Source: Maridesulfovibrio sp.
Lineage (GTDB): Bacteria; Desulfobacterota; Desulfovibrionia; Desulfovibrionales; Desulfovibrionaceae
Direction of reading: 5' to 3'
Assembly: GCF_963678865.1 (NCBI RefSeq)
Contig: NZ_OY787459.1
Location: 3,879,381-3,943,380 of the forward strand
DNA length: 64,000 bases
Shown: positions 43,223 through 52,677 of the stretch, piece after piece
Position numbering within the stretch: the first letter of the stretch is position 1
Layout of the letters: every line of letters begins with the position of its first letter
Notes under the pieces: generated by a model
What the model was told of the DNA's origin: nothing
Databases searched by the model: none
The model's input: only the letters and a program-made list of their open reading frames with translations
Program-made: the position numbers and the translations under genes

Positions 43223-43250
43223 ATTATATAATGATTATTATGGAGTTCAA
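43223..43250 (-). promoter_or_regulatory. Candidate promoter of fdhE-moaA
   Basis: On the - strand TTGAAC (43245-43250) and TATAAT (43223-43228) are 16 bases apart, ~138 bases upstream of the fdhE start and between fdhD and fdhE. Confidence 0.5.
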
Positions 43251-43276
43251 GGCATAATTGAAGTGAGCGGAAAGAA

Positions 43277-44065
43277 TTACAGACCCTGGATTCGACCCCG
43301 GTCATTGTAGACCCAGAATCCGGTTTTGCTTATGTTGCCGATGAGGGTGATGCCTATTTTACGGGCCAGATCTACTGAGAAACTTGTTGCCACAGCTGTG
43401 GAAGCAAGTATGGGAACCCCGATGCGCACGGCCTTGAGCAGGATTTCGGATGCAACACGCCCGGTGGAGACGATCATTTTGCCGCCTGTTGGGACATCTT
43501 CAAGAAAACATTGCCCCACGATCATGTCGATGGCGTTATGCCGTCCGATGTCTTCGCGGAAATAGAGCATCTCTTCCGGTGTACACAGAGAGGAGTTGTG
43601 GCAGCCGCGTGTCTTTCCGTACAGGGTGGAGCGGGAGTGCAATTCATTGGCATGGGTCAGGATTTGCTCCGGGGTGACGATCAGTTTCGAGTTGATAGTC
43701 CGTTTTGATATGGTCGAGACATTGCGCCCGAAGTTGGTGCCTTTGCCGCACCCGGAAGTAATTGAATATTCGAGGACCCGTCCTTCCCAGGGATCGTGGC
43801 TGGTCTTGACATCGGCAATGATGCGGTCCTTGCCTTCTGTTATTTTCAGGTCGGTTATCTGGTCCCGTGAAGAAATATATGCGTCCGATTTCAAAAAACC
43901 GACAGTGAGGTAATCCGGATACCGGGCTGTGGTCAGCAGGGTTACTACTTCCCTGCCGTTAAGGTTGATGGTCAAAGGAATTTCAAGAATACTGCTGATT
44001 TCCTTTTCCTTGAATTCTCCACCGGAATATTCTTTTATTGTATAATTGAAGCTGTCTTTCATCAT
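43277..44065 (-). CDS. fdhD: Formate dehydrogenase sulfurtransferase FdhD
   Basis: The 262-residue protein transfers sulfur to the molybdenum/tungsten cofactor of formate dehydrogenase. Family motifs are SGCGKGTNFG (around residue 107), GCHNSSLC, the FREDIGRHNAIDMIVG segment and STGRVASEIL, ending with a VGVP-like LKAVRIGVPILAS. It precedes fdhE and moaA on the same strand, making one maturation locus, with tungstate uptake genes diverging upstream. Confidence 0.95.
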   Translation of the reverse strand: MMKDSFNYTIKEYSGGEFKEKEISSILEIPLTINLNGREVVTLLTTARYPDYLTVGFLKSDAYISSRDQITDLKITEGKDRIIADVKTSHDPWEGRVLEYSITSGCGKGTNFGRNVSTISKRTINSKLIVTPEQILTHANELHSRSTLYGKTRGCHNSSLCTPEEMLYFREDIGRHNAIDMIVGQCFLEDVPTGGKMIVSTGRVASEILLKAVRIGVPILASTAVATSFSVDLARKIGITLIGNISKTGFWVYNDRGRIQGL

Positions 44066-44195
44066 GTTCCACCTGATATATTTAACTCAGCATAGGGATA
44101 ACAGACAATACGGGCAAGATCTTCTTTTTTGCGTCTGATTCAGCACATTTTCAGTGCAAAAACAGTTTAAGAATAAAAGTATAATTCTATCCATG

Positions 44196-44226
44196 TTGAC
44201 ATAGAGTATCCTTTCTGGTCTATATC
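44196..44226 (+). promoter_or_regulatory. Candidate promoter of tupABC
   Basis: TTGACA (44196-44201) is followed by TCTATA (44219-44224) at 17 bases (or TATATC at 19), about 90 bases before the tupA start. It could be the metal-responsive promoter; no operator was recognised. Confidence 0.5.
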
Positions 44227-44317
44227 TAAGCTGGTCACGATTGTTATCAAACGTGAACCTAATTAGCGGATGATCTGGATTTTTGAAATTTAAAACCGAG
44301 TTCTTTTTGGAGGAAAA

Positions 44318-45142
44318 ATGAAAAAAATTAAAGTTTTACTTATTGCTATTGCCCTCGTTTCCCTGCTCGTTTCTCCTGGACTGGTCAAAGCTGAAACCCT
44401 GATGATGGCTACCACCACCAGTACGGACAACACCGGTCTTCTTGATGAACTGGCCCCAATGTTCCAAAAGGATACCGGCATTGAGTTGAAGTGGACTGCA
44501 GTTGGTACCGGTAAGGCTCTTAAAATGGGTCAGAACTGCGATGTGGACGTACTCATGGTACACGCTCCCGCAGCTGAAAAAAAATACGTTGATATGGGTG
44601 CGCTCAAAGACCGCCGTGAAGTTATGTACAACGATTTCGTGATTATCGGCCCCGCATCTGACCCTGCAGGCATTAAAGGTCTCCCCGTTGTGCAGGCCAT
44701 GAAAGCTATCTCATCGTCCAAGGCTCCTTTCGTCAGCCGTGGTGATAACTCCGGTACCAACAAGAAAGAGATTTCTCTCTGGAAAGTTGCCGGTATGGCT
44801 GTTCCCGACAAAGCCCAGTGGTACATTCAGACTGGACAGGGTATGATCAAGAGTATCACCGTTGCTGAAGAGCGCGATGCCTACGTTATGACTGACCGTG
44901 GTACCTACATCAAGTACAGTGCCAATAAAAACGGTTCTCCTGAGCTGAAAGTTTTGGTTGAAGGCGATAAATCCCTTTTCAACCAGTACAGTGTTCTGGC
45001 TGTTAACCCCGCAAACTGCAAGAACGCCAAATACGAGTTGGCTACAAAGTTTTCCGAGTGGATGGCTTCTCCCAAAACCCAGAAAGCTATCGGCGACTTC
45101 AAGCTGCTCGGTAAAAAGCTTTTCATTCCTAACGCTAAATAG
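44318..45142 (+). CDS. tupA: Tungstate ABC transporter substrate-binding protein
   Basis: A 274-residue periplasmic protein with a signal peptide (cleavage likely after KAE at residues ~25). The oxyanion-binding signature TTTSTDNTGLLDEL follows, and FVSRGDNSGTNKKE is the second ligand loop, as in TupA. The context (FdhD/FdhE/MoaA next door; Desulfovibrio-type bacteria use tungsten formate dehydrogenases) favours tungstate over molybdate. Strong ribosome site GGAGG lies before the ATG. Confidence 0.93.
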   Translation: MKKIKVLLIAIALVSLLVSPGLVKAETLMMATTTSTDNTGLLDELAPMFQKDTGIELKWTAVGTGKALKMGQNCDVDVLMVHAPAAEKKYVDMGALKDRREVMYNDFVIIGPASDPAGIKGLPVVQAMKAISSSKAPFVSRGDNSGTNKKEISLWKVAGMAVPDKAQWYIQTGQGMIKSITVAEERDAYVMTDRGTYIKYSANKNGSPELKVLVEGDKSLFNQYSVLAVNPANCKNAKYELATKFSEWMASPKTQKAIGDFKLLGKKLFIPNAK

Positions 45143-45153
45143 ATCGTAATATA

Positions 45154-45180
45154 GAATGGAGCTTCATTGAAGCTCCATTC
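45154..45180 (+). promoter_or_regulatory. Hairpin between tupA and tupB
   Basis: GAATGGAGCTTCA pairs perfectly with TGAAGCTCCATTC around a single base (smaller stem in practice). No T run follows, so it may protect the tupA mRNA end and keep the binding protein in excess, rather than terminate. Confidence 0.7.
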
Positions 45181-45273
45181 GTAAAAATATCTTTGCAATA
45201 AGCTTCGCTCTTGTTCTCCGCCAGCCCGTTTGCTATTAATTGAATTGCAATGAAAGGGGAGGCTTAATACTAT

Positions 45274-45969
45274 ATGGATTTCATTTTAAATGGTTTCTGG
45301 CAGGCATTCGTACTTTTGTTTTCCGCTGATCCAGAAACGTATTCCGCAATTTTTACAACCGTCAGTGTTACCACTATTTCCATCAGCGCAACCCTGATCC
45401 TGGGAGCGCCGTTGGGATTTCTGCTTGGTTATCACGAATTCCCCGGTAAAAAAACATTGCGCCTTATCTCCGATACCCTGCTGTCTTTTCCAACCGTTGT
45501 TATCGGTTTGCTGGTTTACGCCATGCTTTCCCGCAAAGGACCTATGGGCGAAATGGAGCTTCTTTTCACCATTCCCGGAATAGCTGTGGGACAGACTTTG
45601 CTCGGCCTGCCTATTGTCATCGCCATGATGGCTACTGCGGTGGAAAATCTTGACTTGCGCCTGAAGCAGACCCTGCTGACCCTTGGTGCATCGCACAGCC
45701 AGATTTTGCGTACAACACTTTGGGAGGCCCGTTACAGCCTTATCCTAGCCGCTGCAGCAGCCTATGGACGCATTGTTTCAGAAATCGGTATTTCCATGAT
45801 GGTCGGCGGGAATATCAAGTGGCACACCCGGACTATTACAACAGCCATTGCTCTCGAGACGGGCAAGGGTGAATTCGCCATGGGGATTGCGTTGGGACTG
45901 GTCTTGATGATGATAGCTTTTACGGTCAATTTTTTTATGTCCGGTATCCGTAAAAGGGCAGGGCAGTAA
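45274..45969 (+). CDS. tupB: Tungstate ABC transporter permease
   Basis: The 231-residue protein has five or six hydrophobic helices and the ABC permease EAA-type loop around residues 130-175 (TLGASHSQILRTTLWEARYSL). It matches TupB permeases, which form homodimers in the cytoplasmic membrane. It ends by TAATG overlap with the ATPase gene. Confidence 0.93.
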   Translation: MDFILNGFWQAFVLLFSADPETYSAIFTTVSVTTISISATLILGAPLGFLLGYHEFPGKKTLRLISDTLLSFPTVVIGLLVYAMLSRKGPMGEMELLFTIPGIAVGQTLLGLPIVIAMMATAVENLDLRLKQTLLTLGASHSQILRTTLWEARYSLILAAAAAYGRIVSEIGISMMVGGNIKWHTRTITTAIALETGKGEFAMGIALGLVLMMIAFTVNFFMSGIRKRAGQ

Positions 45970-46616
45970 TGAAAGCATTGTACAAGCTGGAACAGGTCAG
46001 GCAGCGTTACAACGGGAGGCCTGTACTAAGCATTAGGGATTTTTCTATCAATGAAGGTTCAATTGTCGGTCTGGCAGGGCATAACGGAAGCGGCAAGAGT
46101 ACTTTGATGCGCATGCTGGCTTTTCTGGAAAGTCCTGATTCCGGCAAAATATTTTATGACGGCAGTGAAGTGAAGGAACCGGCACTGTGGTTACGGCGTG
46201 AAGTTACCATGCTTACTCAGGAGCCGTATCTGCTTAAACGGTCTGTTGCCGCAAATGTCGCCTACGGCCTTGAATTGCGCGGTGAAAAGAATATTTCCGA
46301 AAGGGTCTGCGATTCCCTTGTCCGGGTTGGACTGGCCCCTGATAAATTTATGCATCGCAACTGGTTTGAACTCTCCGGCGGGGAGGCCCAGCGGGTGGCT
46401 CTGGCTGCGCGTCTGGTCTTGAATCCTCGGGTTTTGCTTCTTGATGAACCTACGGCCAGCCTGGACCTTGAATCCACCCGATTGATCCATGATGCGGCTG
46501 TTTCAGCCCGCGATGAGCAGGGGACGACCCTTGTAATTGTCAGTCATGATCATCTCTGGCTGGAAGATGTTTCTGATACGATTTTTCGCTTGGCGGACGG
46601 GCGTATGAACGACTAA
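45969..46616 (+). CDS. tupC: Tungstate ABC transporter ATP-binding protein
   Basis: A 215-residue ATPase with Walker A GHNGSGKST, signature LSGGEAQRVALAARLVL, Walker B VLLLDEPTASLDLE and the switch His in VSHDHL. It energises TupAB. The start overlaps the permease stop; a strong terminator follows. Confidence 0.94.
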   Translation: MKALYKLEQVRQRYNGRPVLSIRDFSINEGSIVGLAGHNGSGKSTLMRMLAFLESPDSGKIFYDGSEVKEPALWLRREVTMLTQEPYLLKRSVAANVAYGLELRGEKNISERVCDSLVRVGLAPDKFMHRNWFELSGGEAQRVALAARLVLNPRVLLLDEPTASLDLESTRLIHDAAVSARDEQGTTLVIVSHDHLWLEDVSDTIFRLADGRMND

Positions 46617-46640
46617 GGGTGGCTTCTTATGATTTTTTTC

Positions 46641-46670
46641 GGCGCGGTATGTTTACCGCGCCTTTTTTTT
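46641..46670 (+). terminator. Terminator after tupC
   Basis: GGCGCGGTA and TACCGCGCC form a nine-bp stem with a four-base loop, then eight T. Confidence 0.93.
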
Positions 46671-46756
46671 GTTTTTGGGCTGACGTTTTTTTCAAGTGGA
46701 TTTAGCCTCTTCAAGCTGTTATCCTGCCTTTAATCCCCGGAGCATGAGGAGGATAC

Positions 46757-49219
46757 ATGAAAAATTCCACTTTCAGGATCAAGAAGAAAAATGACCGCGA
46801 TAGTCTGACCTCAGACATCAAAGACCATGTGATTTATTCCCTGAGCAAGGAAGTCAAAGACGCCAGCGAATGGGACGTGGGCAAGGCGCTGGCACTGGCG
46901 CTGCGCGACAGGCTGGTGGAGCGGATGATTGATACCCGTGACCGCTATCGCAAGGCCAAGGCCAAGCGTATGTACTATTTTTCTATTGAATACCTGCTGG
47001 GTCGTTGCCTTGGGAATAACCTGTGCAACATGGATCTTCTGGATATCTGTGGGGATATTTTCAAGGAGCTCGGATTTGATCTTGATGAGGTTCGGGCCAG
47101 TGAGCGTGATCCCGCTCTCGGTAACGGAGGACTTGGAAGGTTGGCGGCCTGTTTTCTCGATTCGCTGGCAACTCTCGCCCTTCCCGGTTGCGGCTATGGA
47201 ATCCATTACGAGTATGGTTTATTCCGTCAATCCATCAGTAACGGATATCAGAAAGAATTGGCAGATTACTGGATGAAGAGCGGTATGCCGCTCCAGATTG
47301 CGCGCCCGGACCAGTCTGTGATCGTTCCGCTTTACGGCAGGGTGGAGAGCGCTGTCTCTCCCAGCGGTGAATACCTGCCCATGTGGGTTGACTGGGATGA
47401 TATTATCGGTGTTCCATACGATATTCCAATAGTCGGTTACGGAGGTAAGACTGTTAATTACCTGCGGTTGTTTGCAGCCCGTGCGTCCGAAAATTTTGAC
47501 ATGGATATTTTTAACCATGGCGACTATATCAGGGCTGTACAGCGCAAAATTGAATCTGAGATGGTGTCCAAAGTTCTTTACCCCACTGAATCAGTCTCGT
47601 TCGGTAAGGAACTGCGTTTGGTGCAGGAGTACTTTCTCGTTGCCTGCGGTCTGCGTGATATTACCCGCAGGTTTTATGCCCAGAATAAAAATTTTCATGA
47701 GTTTGCCGATTACGTAGCCATTCAGCTTAACGATACCCACCCGGCTTTGACCGTGGTGGAACTGATGCGTTACCTTGTGGATGAAAAGCGTATTGACTGG
47801 GAGCGTGCATGGGAGATAACCCGCGCCTCCTGCGCTTATACCAACCATACCCTGCTGCCGGAGGCTCTTGAATGCTGGTCTGTGTCCCTGCTTGAAAAGG
47901 TTCTGCCCCGTCATTTACAGATCATCTATGAAATAAACCGCCGTTTTTTAAAACAGGTTAAAGGCAAGTATCCCGACAACACGGAAAAGCTGCGCCGCAT
48001 GTCCCTGATATGCGAGGAAGGAACGAAAAATGTGCGCATGGCAAATCTTGCAGTAATCGGCTCGCATTCGGTTAACGGGGTGTCCGAACTGCATTCGGAG
48101 TTGGTCAAGACCCGGCTTTTTCCTGACTTTTATGAGTTGGAACCTGGAAAATTTAACAACAAAACCAATGGGGTCACACCCCGGCGCTGGCTGCTTAAGG
48201 CCAACCCCGCACTTGCGGAATTATTTATTGATATTCTCGGGAAGGCATGGATTACCGACCTCAGCGAGTTGCACAGGCTTGAAGGGCTGGTTAACGACAA
48301 TGCTTTCCGGGAACGGTTTATGAAAGCCAAGCGGTCCAATAAAATTATCTTGGGCAATTATATCAAGGGAATGCTGGACATAGATGTATCGCCGGACTCC
48401 ATCTTTGATATTCAGGCCAAGCGTATTCATGAATATAAGCGTCAGCTGCTTAATATGCTGCATGTCATTCATCTTTATCTTGAACTTGTGGATAACGATG
48501 TGGAACCTTTATGTGCCCGGACGTTCATTTTCGCGGGCAAGGCCGCTCCCGGTTATTGGGAGGCCAAACAGATCATCAAGCTGATCCATTCTGTGGCGGA
48601 TGTGGTCAATAATGATCCCCGCGTAGAAGGTCTGCTCAAGGTGGCTTTTGTGCCTGATTACCGGGTTTCCCTTGCTGAGAAGATAATTCCTGCCTGCGAT
48701 GTGAGTGAGCAGATTTCAACCGCCGGAACCGAGGCCTCGGGAACCGGTAATATGAAATTTGCCATGAACGGTGCTCTCACTATCGGTACCTATGATGGTG
48801 CCAATATTGAGATGCTGGAAGAGGTCGGTGCGGATAATTTTTATCTTTTCGGGCTGAAACAGGAAGAGGTGGAAAAAACATTGCACAGCGGGAGTTACCG
48901 TCCCCGTGAAATTTACGACCACAGCCCTGAAATACGGCAGGTGTTCAACGCATTGCTGGAGAACAGGTTTTCACACAAGGAGCCGGATTTATTCCGCTGG
49001 GTAGTGGATAAGCTGCTTTCCGACAATGAGCAGTATATGCATCTTGCCGATTTTAAAGCCTACATTTCAGCTCAGAGGCGTATAGATAAGGATTATGCGG
49101 ATAAAGAACTCTGGGCGGGAAAGGCCATTCTGAATACTGCACGTATGGGAAAATTTTCAACTGATCGGACCATGCGCGAGTATGCAGAAGATATATGGAA
49201 TATCAAGGCTGTAAGGTGA
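46757..49219 (+). CDS. glgP: Glycogen/alpha-glucan phosphorylase
   Basis: An 820-residue GT35 enzyme releasing glucose-1-phosphate from storage glucan. It contains SIEYLLGRCLGNNL, the ALGNGGLGRLAACFLDS loop, the GVTPRRWL segment, and the PLP-lysine motif EASGTGNMKFAMNGALTIGTYDGAN split here as E-A-S-G-T-G-N-M-K. Length matches the family. It is monocistronic with its own ribosome site GAGGAGG. Confidence 0.97.
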   Translation: MKNSTFRIKKKNDRDSLTSDIKDHVIYSLSKEVKDASEWDVGKALALALRDRLVERMIDTRDRYRKAKAKRMYYFSIEYLLGRCLGNNLCNMDLLDICGDIFKELGFDLDEVRASERDPALGNGGLGRLAACFLDSLATLALPGCGYGIHYEYGLFRQSISNGYQKELADYWMKSGMPLQIARPDQSVIVPLYGRVESAVSPSGEYLPMWVDWDDIIGVPYDIPIVGYGGKTVNYLRLFAARASENFDMDIFNHGDYIRAVQRKIESEMVSKVLYPTESVSFGKELRLVQEYFLVACGLRDITRRFYAQNKNFHEFADYVAIQLNDTHPALTVVELMRYLVDEKRIDWERAWEITRASCAYTNHTLLPEALECWSVSLLEKVLPRHLQIIYEINRRFLKQVKGKYPDNTEKLRRMSLICEEGTKNVRMANLAVIGSHSVNGVSELHSELVKTRLFPDFYELEPGKFNNKTNGVTPRRWLLKANPALAELFIDILGKAWITDLSELHRLEGLVNDNAFRERFMKAKRSNKIILGNYIKGMLDIDVSPDSIFDIQAKRIHEYKRQLLNMLHVIHLYLELVDNDVEPLCARTFIFAGKAAPGYWEAKQIIKLIHSVADVVNNDPRVEGLLKVAFVPDYRVSLAEKIIPACDVSEQISTAGTEASGTGNMKFAMNGALTIGTYDGANIEMLEEVGADNFYLFGLKQEEVEKTLHSGSYRPREIYDHSPEIRQVFNALLENRFSHKEPDLFRWVVDKLLSDNEQYMHLADFKAYISAQRRIDKDYADKELWAGKAILNTARMGKFSTDRTMREYAEDIWNIKAVR

Positions 49220-49228
49220 TAAGTTAAG

Positions 49229-49258
49229 AGGACCGGTTAGCCCGGTCCTTTATTTATT
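49229..49258 (+). terminator. Terminator after glgP
   Basis: AGGACCGG (49229-49236) pairs with CCGGTCCT (49242-49249), followed by TTTATTTATTT. Confidence 0.85.
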
Positions 49259-49595
49259 TAACCTTTTTCAAACGCACGGCAGTACCGTAGCAGGAGTAGA
49301 ATTTGTCGCCTTCCGGATGAAAGGAGACGGACTCCCGATAACCGACAATGGCATCTGCATTGGCGTCAATAGCCTGTGCAATGAGGCCGTAGAAAGCATT
49401 ATCGAAATTGTAGCTTCTACAGACGATAAGGCCGAATGTGCCGAGGACTTCCCGGTTTGGAACTTCTTCTGTGGTCACTATTTTTACCTTGCCGCCGAGG
49501 TAAAGGGTGCGGGCCATGTCAAGACGCTGGTCTTTTTTGGCGTCTTCCAAGGACCTGCTTGGCTTGCGGCTGGGGCTTCCGAACATTAATGCCAT
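49254..49595 (-). CDS. YbjQ-like (UPF0145) putative metal-binding protein
   Basis: A 113-residue protein with the YbjQ pattern: VTTEEVPNREVLGTFGLIVCRS, then AIDANADAIVGYRESVSFHPEG and YSCYGTAVRLKKV. The family forms pentamers with proposed heavy-metal binding; its role is not established. It is convergent with glgP. The first 25 residues are a basic extension not typical of the family. Confidence 0.75.
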   Translation of the reverse strand: MALMFGSPSRKPSRSLEDAKKDQRLDMARTLYLGGKVKIVTTEEVPNREVLGTFGLIVCRSYNFDNAFYGLIAQAIDANADAIVGYRESVSFHPEGDKFYSCYGTAVRLKKVK

Positions 49596-49699
49596 ATTTG
49601 AAATCCTTTTTTACAGTCAAAATTGATTGATGATTTCTGCCTCAAATATGAATTTATTTCAACTGAATGAATGCACTGATTACAGTTGTTTTGCATAAA

Positions 49700-52486
49700 T
49701 CAGTCATAATTTTTTCCCAGCAGGGATATTTCAGCAAACAGCCGTTCAAGTTTTACGGATGTCTTTTCCAAGGCTTCACGGGCTTCTTGCATGAGGTCAG
49801 CTTTACAGGCTTTTTCCAACTCAAGCGTGGCTATGGCCAATTCCTGTGCGGAAATATTAGCGGCCGCTCCCTTCAGGGTATGTGCTTTATCTCCAGCTTC
49901 TTTGAGTTGCTTGTTTTGCAGCATGATTTGCATGTCTTTTTCAAAGTTGGCATTGTACTCCTTGAAGTTACGCAGAATACTCACCAGAATCCCCATATCT
50001 CCGCCGATGCGCTCCAATACCTCGTTGATATTTATTTCACGGCAGGCAGCTCCATCTTTTGTTACCTGTTCCTGTTGGTTTTGTCCGTCATTTTTCACGT
50101 GTTCCGCTGAGTTTTGCAGAGCTTTCTTTTTGAGCAGGTGAGCGCGGATGGTGCTGATCATCTGTTCTTTATCAATTGGTTTGGGAATGTAATCATCCAT
50201 ACCGGAGTTTAGGCATTTTTCTTTGTCACCGCGCATGGCGTGGGCGGTCATGGCTATGATGGGCAGGTCGGTCATCCCAAGTTCAGAGCGGATTTTTTTT
50301 GTAGCCTCGTAACCATCCATTTCAGGCATTTGAATGTCCATAAGAAGAATATCGTATTCAGTTTCCTGTACCATTTCCGTGGCGATTTTGCCGTTGGCTG
50401 CGGAATGAATTTCAATTCCTGTTGAAAGTAGAATCTGCTCTGCCACCTGCTGGTTGATGGGGTTGTCTTCAACCAGAAGCAGTTTGAATTCTTTAAATTC
50501 GTTTTCTACCTGTCTGGATGGTTCGTAAGAATATTCCTTGGGTATTTCGTAACCGAAGGTATCCAGAATTGAGTTGAACAGGGTCATCTGCTTGAGCGGT
50601 TTACTAAGCATCCGGTTGATTTGTGCCTTCTGGGCTTTTGCTAGTGCCGTATCCAGCTCGGTGGACGTAACCATCATGATTGGCAGTTCTTCTTTACTGT
50701 AAGTTTTGCGAATCTCGATACTTGCCTCATCCCCATTCATGCCGGGCAGTTTAAGGTCGAAGATAACCAGTTTAAACTGGTTATCCTTATTTTCAGCTAT
50801 AAGCTTTAGCGCATTTTCCGCATCGACCACGCTGGTTGCCTGAAAGCCGAATTGTTTGAGATAGCGGACCAGTACGCTGCGCACAGCAAAGTTATCGTCT
50901 ACAACCAGAACAGGGGTATTCTGCAATTCCTGTGGAAGTGCAAAATCTCTGGAGACATGTTCAGCGGCAACTTCGGGAGTTATGGTAAAGAAAAAAGTGC
51001 TTCCTTTTTCTGGTTTACTCCGGAACCAGATTTTCCCGCCCATGAGTTCTACAATACGTTTGGAGATGGAAAGTCCAAGTCCGGTTCCACCGTATTTACG
51101 GGTGGTTGATCCGTCTGCCTGCTTGAATTCCTCAAAAAGATGGGGCTGCACTTTTTCTGGAATCCCTATTCCGGTGTCTTTGACGGCGAAAACAATCTCT
51201 GACTTATGTGTATCTATCTTAGCTGCAGAGACGGTGATGATAATTTCTCCTTTGCTGGTGAATTTGAAGGCGTTGGCGGTAATATTGATTAGTACCTGTC
51301 GCAGGCGCAGAGGGTCGCCGATGATTCTTTGCGGCACTCCCGGCCTGATATCGATAACCAGTTCTGTCTGCGAGGCCACCATCTGTTCCACAAAGAGATC
51401 ACTTATATCGTGAATGAGTTGATGCAGGTTGAAATTTACTTTTTCGAGACTGAGTTTTCCTGCCTCAATTTTAGAGAAATCAAGTATGTCATTGATCAGT
51501 CGCAGCAGCACCTTGCCGGAACTGATAATAATTTTTAAAAATTCACGTTGCTTGGATGAAAGATTAGTCTCCATGGTCAGGTCTGCCATACCTATGATGG
51601 CATTCATGGGGGTACGGATCTCGTGACTCACATTGGCCATGAATTCACTTTTGGATTTTGATGCGGCTTCAGCTTCATTCTTTGCCGTTTCCAGCTTGCG
51701 GTTGATTATTTTAAGTTCGCGGTAGCTGTTTTCAAGGTTCTTGTTGCTCTGATGTATTTTTTCCTGCAGCTGTCCACTGTACTGTTTGAGTTTGAGGTCC
51801 TGCTCTTCAATCTGCTGCAGCATATTGTTAAAGTTTTCAACGAGGCTCTTCATTTCTCCCTTACATTCAATCTGCACCCTTGAGCTGTAGTTTTTATCCA
51901 AGGAGATCTGCCGGGCTGTCTGACTGAGTTTCGCAATCGGGGAAATCAGAATCTTGCGCAGGGTCACGAACAGGGCCATGTTAATCAGGATAACCAGCAG
52001 CATGGTTCGCAGCAGGGAATTAAGCAGGGAATGGTACAGTTCATTATCAATGAATTTGGGGGACAGAAATATTTCCACAGCTCCTATGGGCTGTTTCATG
52101 ATGGATATTTCCGCTTTTCGCTTTACAAAGTTGCCTATGGGCCAGGTGTTGAAATTAATTATTTCCAAATTTTCATTGCGTATTTTACCGGCAAAAACAT
52201 TGTTGCCATTATCTTCCGTAACCAGAATGGCCTTGATGCGTTTATCATTCATCTCAGACAGCAGGATTCGGTTGATGGCTGCTTGATCAACGTTCCAGAG
52301 AGGTGTTATCAGTGATTCGGAAAGTCTTTCGGCCAGACCGTCGGCTTTCTGGTTCAGTTCTTTGAACATGTCACTACGCATGGAGCTGTAGTCGTAAGCT
52401 CCTGAAACAAAGAACGAAATGAGCGATATTGCTACAATAAGCAATCCGATTCTTGTCTGAACTTTATCTATTTTTAACAATTTCAA
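49700..52486 (-). CDS. Hybrid sensor histidine kinase (BarA-like), two receivers and Hpt
   Basis: The 928-residue protein begins with a membrane helix (9-30), an extracytoplasmic ~130-residue sensor, a second helix (~160-182), HAMP (~182-235) and a coiled coil. HisKA has MANVSHEIRTPMNAIIGM with His288, followed by the ATPase (NITANAFKFTSKG, DTGIGIP, GTGLGLSISKR). Two receivers follow, with VIFDLKLPGMNG and LLMDIQMPEMDG, and an Hpt domain at the C-terminus (AHTLKGAAAN). This is a complete phosphorelay to an unlinked regulator. Confidence 0.93.
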   Translation of the reverse strand: MKLLKIDKVQTRIGLLIVAISLISFFVSGAYDYSSMRSDMFKELNQKADGLAERLSESLITPLWNVDQAAINRILLSEMNDKRIKAILVTEDNGNNVFAGKIRNENLEIINFNTWPIGNFVKRKAEISIMKQPIGAVEIFLSPKFIDNELYHSLLNSLLRTMLLVILINMALFVTLRKILISPIAKLSQTARQISLDKNYSSRVQIECKGEMKSLVENFNNMLQQIEEQDLKLKQYSGQLQEKIHQSNKNLENSYRELKIINRKLETAKNEAEAASKSKSEFMANVSHEIRTPMNAIIGMADLTMETNLSSKQREFLKIIISSGKVLLRLINDILDFSKIEAGKLSLEKVNFNLHQLIHDISDLFVEQMVASQTELVIDIRPGVPQRIIGDPLRLRQVLINITANAFKFTSKGEIIITVSAAKIDTHKSEIVFAVKDTGIGIPEKVQPHLFEEFKQADGSTTRKYGGTGLGLSISKRIVELMGGKIWFRSKPEKGSTFFFTITPEVAAEHVSRDFALPQELQNTPVLVVDDNFAVRSVLVRYLKQFGFQATSVVDAENALKLIAENKDNQFKLVIFDLKLPGMNGDEASIEIRKTYSKEELPIMMVTSTELDTALAKAQKAQINRMLSKPLKQMTLFNSILDTFGYEIPKEYSYEPSRQVENEFKEFKLLLVEDNPINQQVAEQILLSTGIEIHSAANGKIATEMVQETEYDILLMDIQMPEMDGYEATKKIRSELGMTDLPIIAMTAHAMRGDKEKCLNSGMDDYIPKPIDKEQMISTIRAHLLKKKALQNSAEHVKNDGQNQQEQVTKDGAACREININEVLERIGGDMGILVSILRNFKEYNANFEKDMQIMLQNKQLKEAGDKAHTLKGAAANISAQELAIATLELEKACKADLMQEAREALEKTSVKLERLFAEISLLGKNYD

Positions 52487-52677
52487 TCCATTGGTGACAG
52501 GTTGGGAGTGTTTTCAATCCTGCTATAGATATAGACAACTGTTTAGCATTCCAGCATATTCAGTGCAAGGTAAACAGTTTATGCTGGTGGAAATTATTTG
52601 AATACGGGCAATGGACAAGCTTTGTTTCAGACGTTAGGTATTCAGCATTCCAAATATTTAAGGACGGACATGAATCA

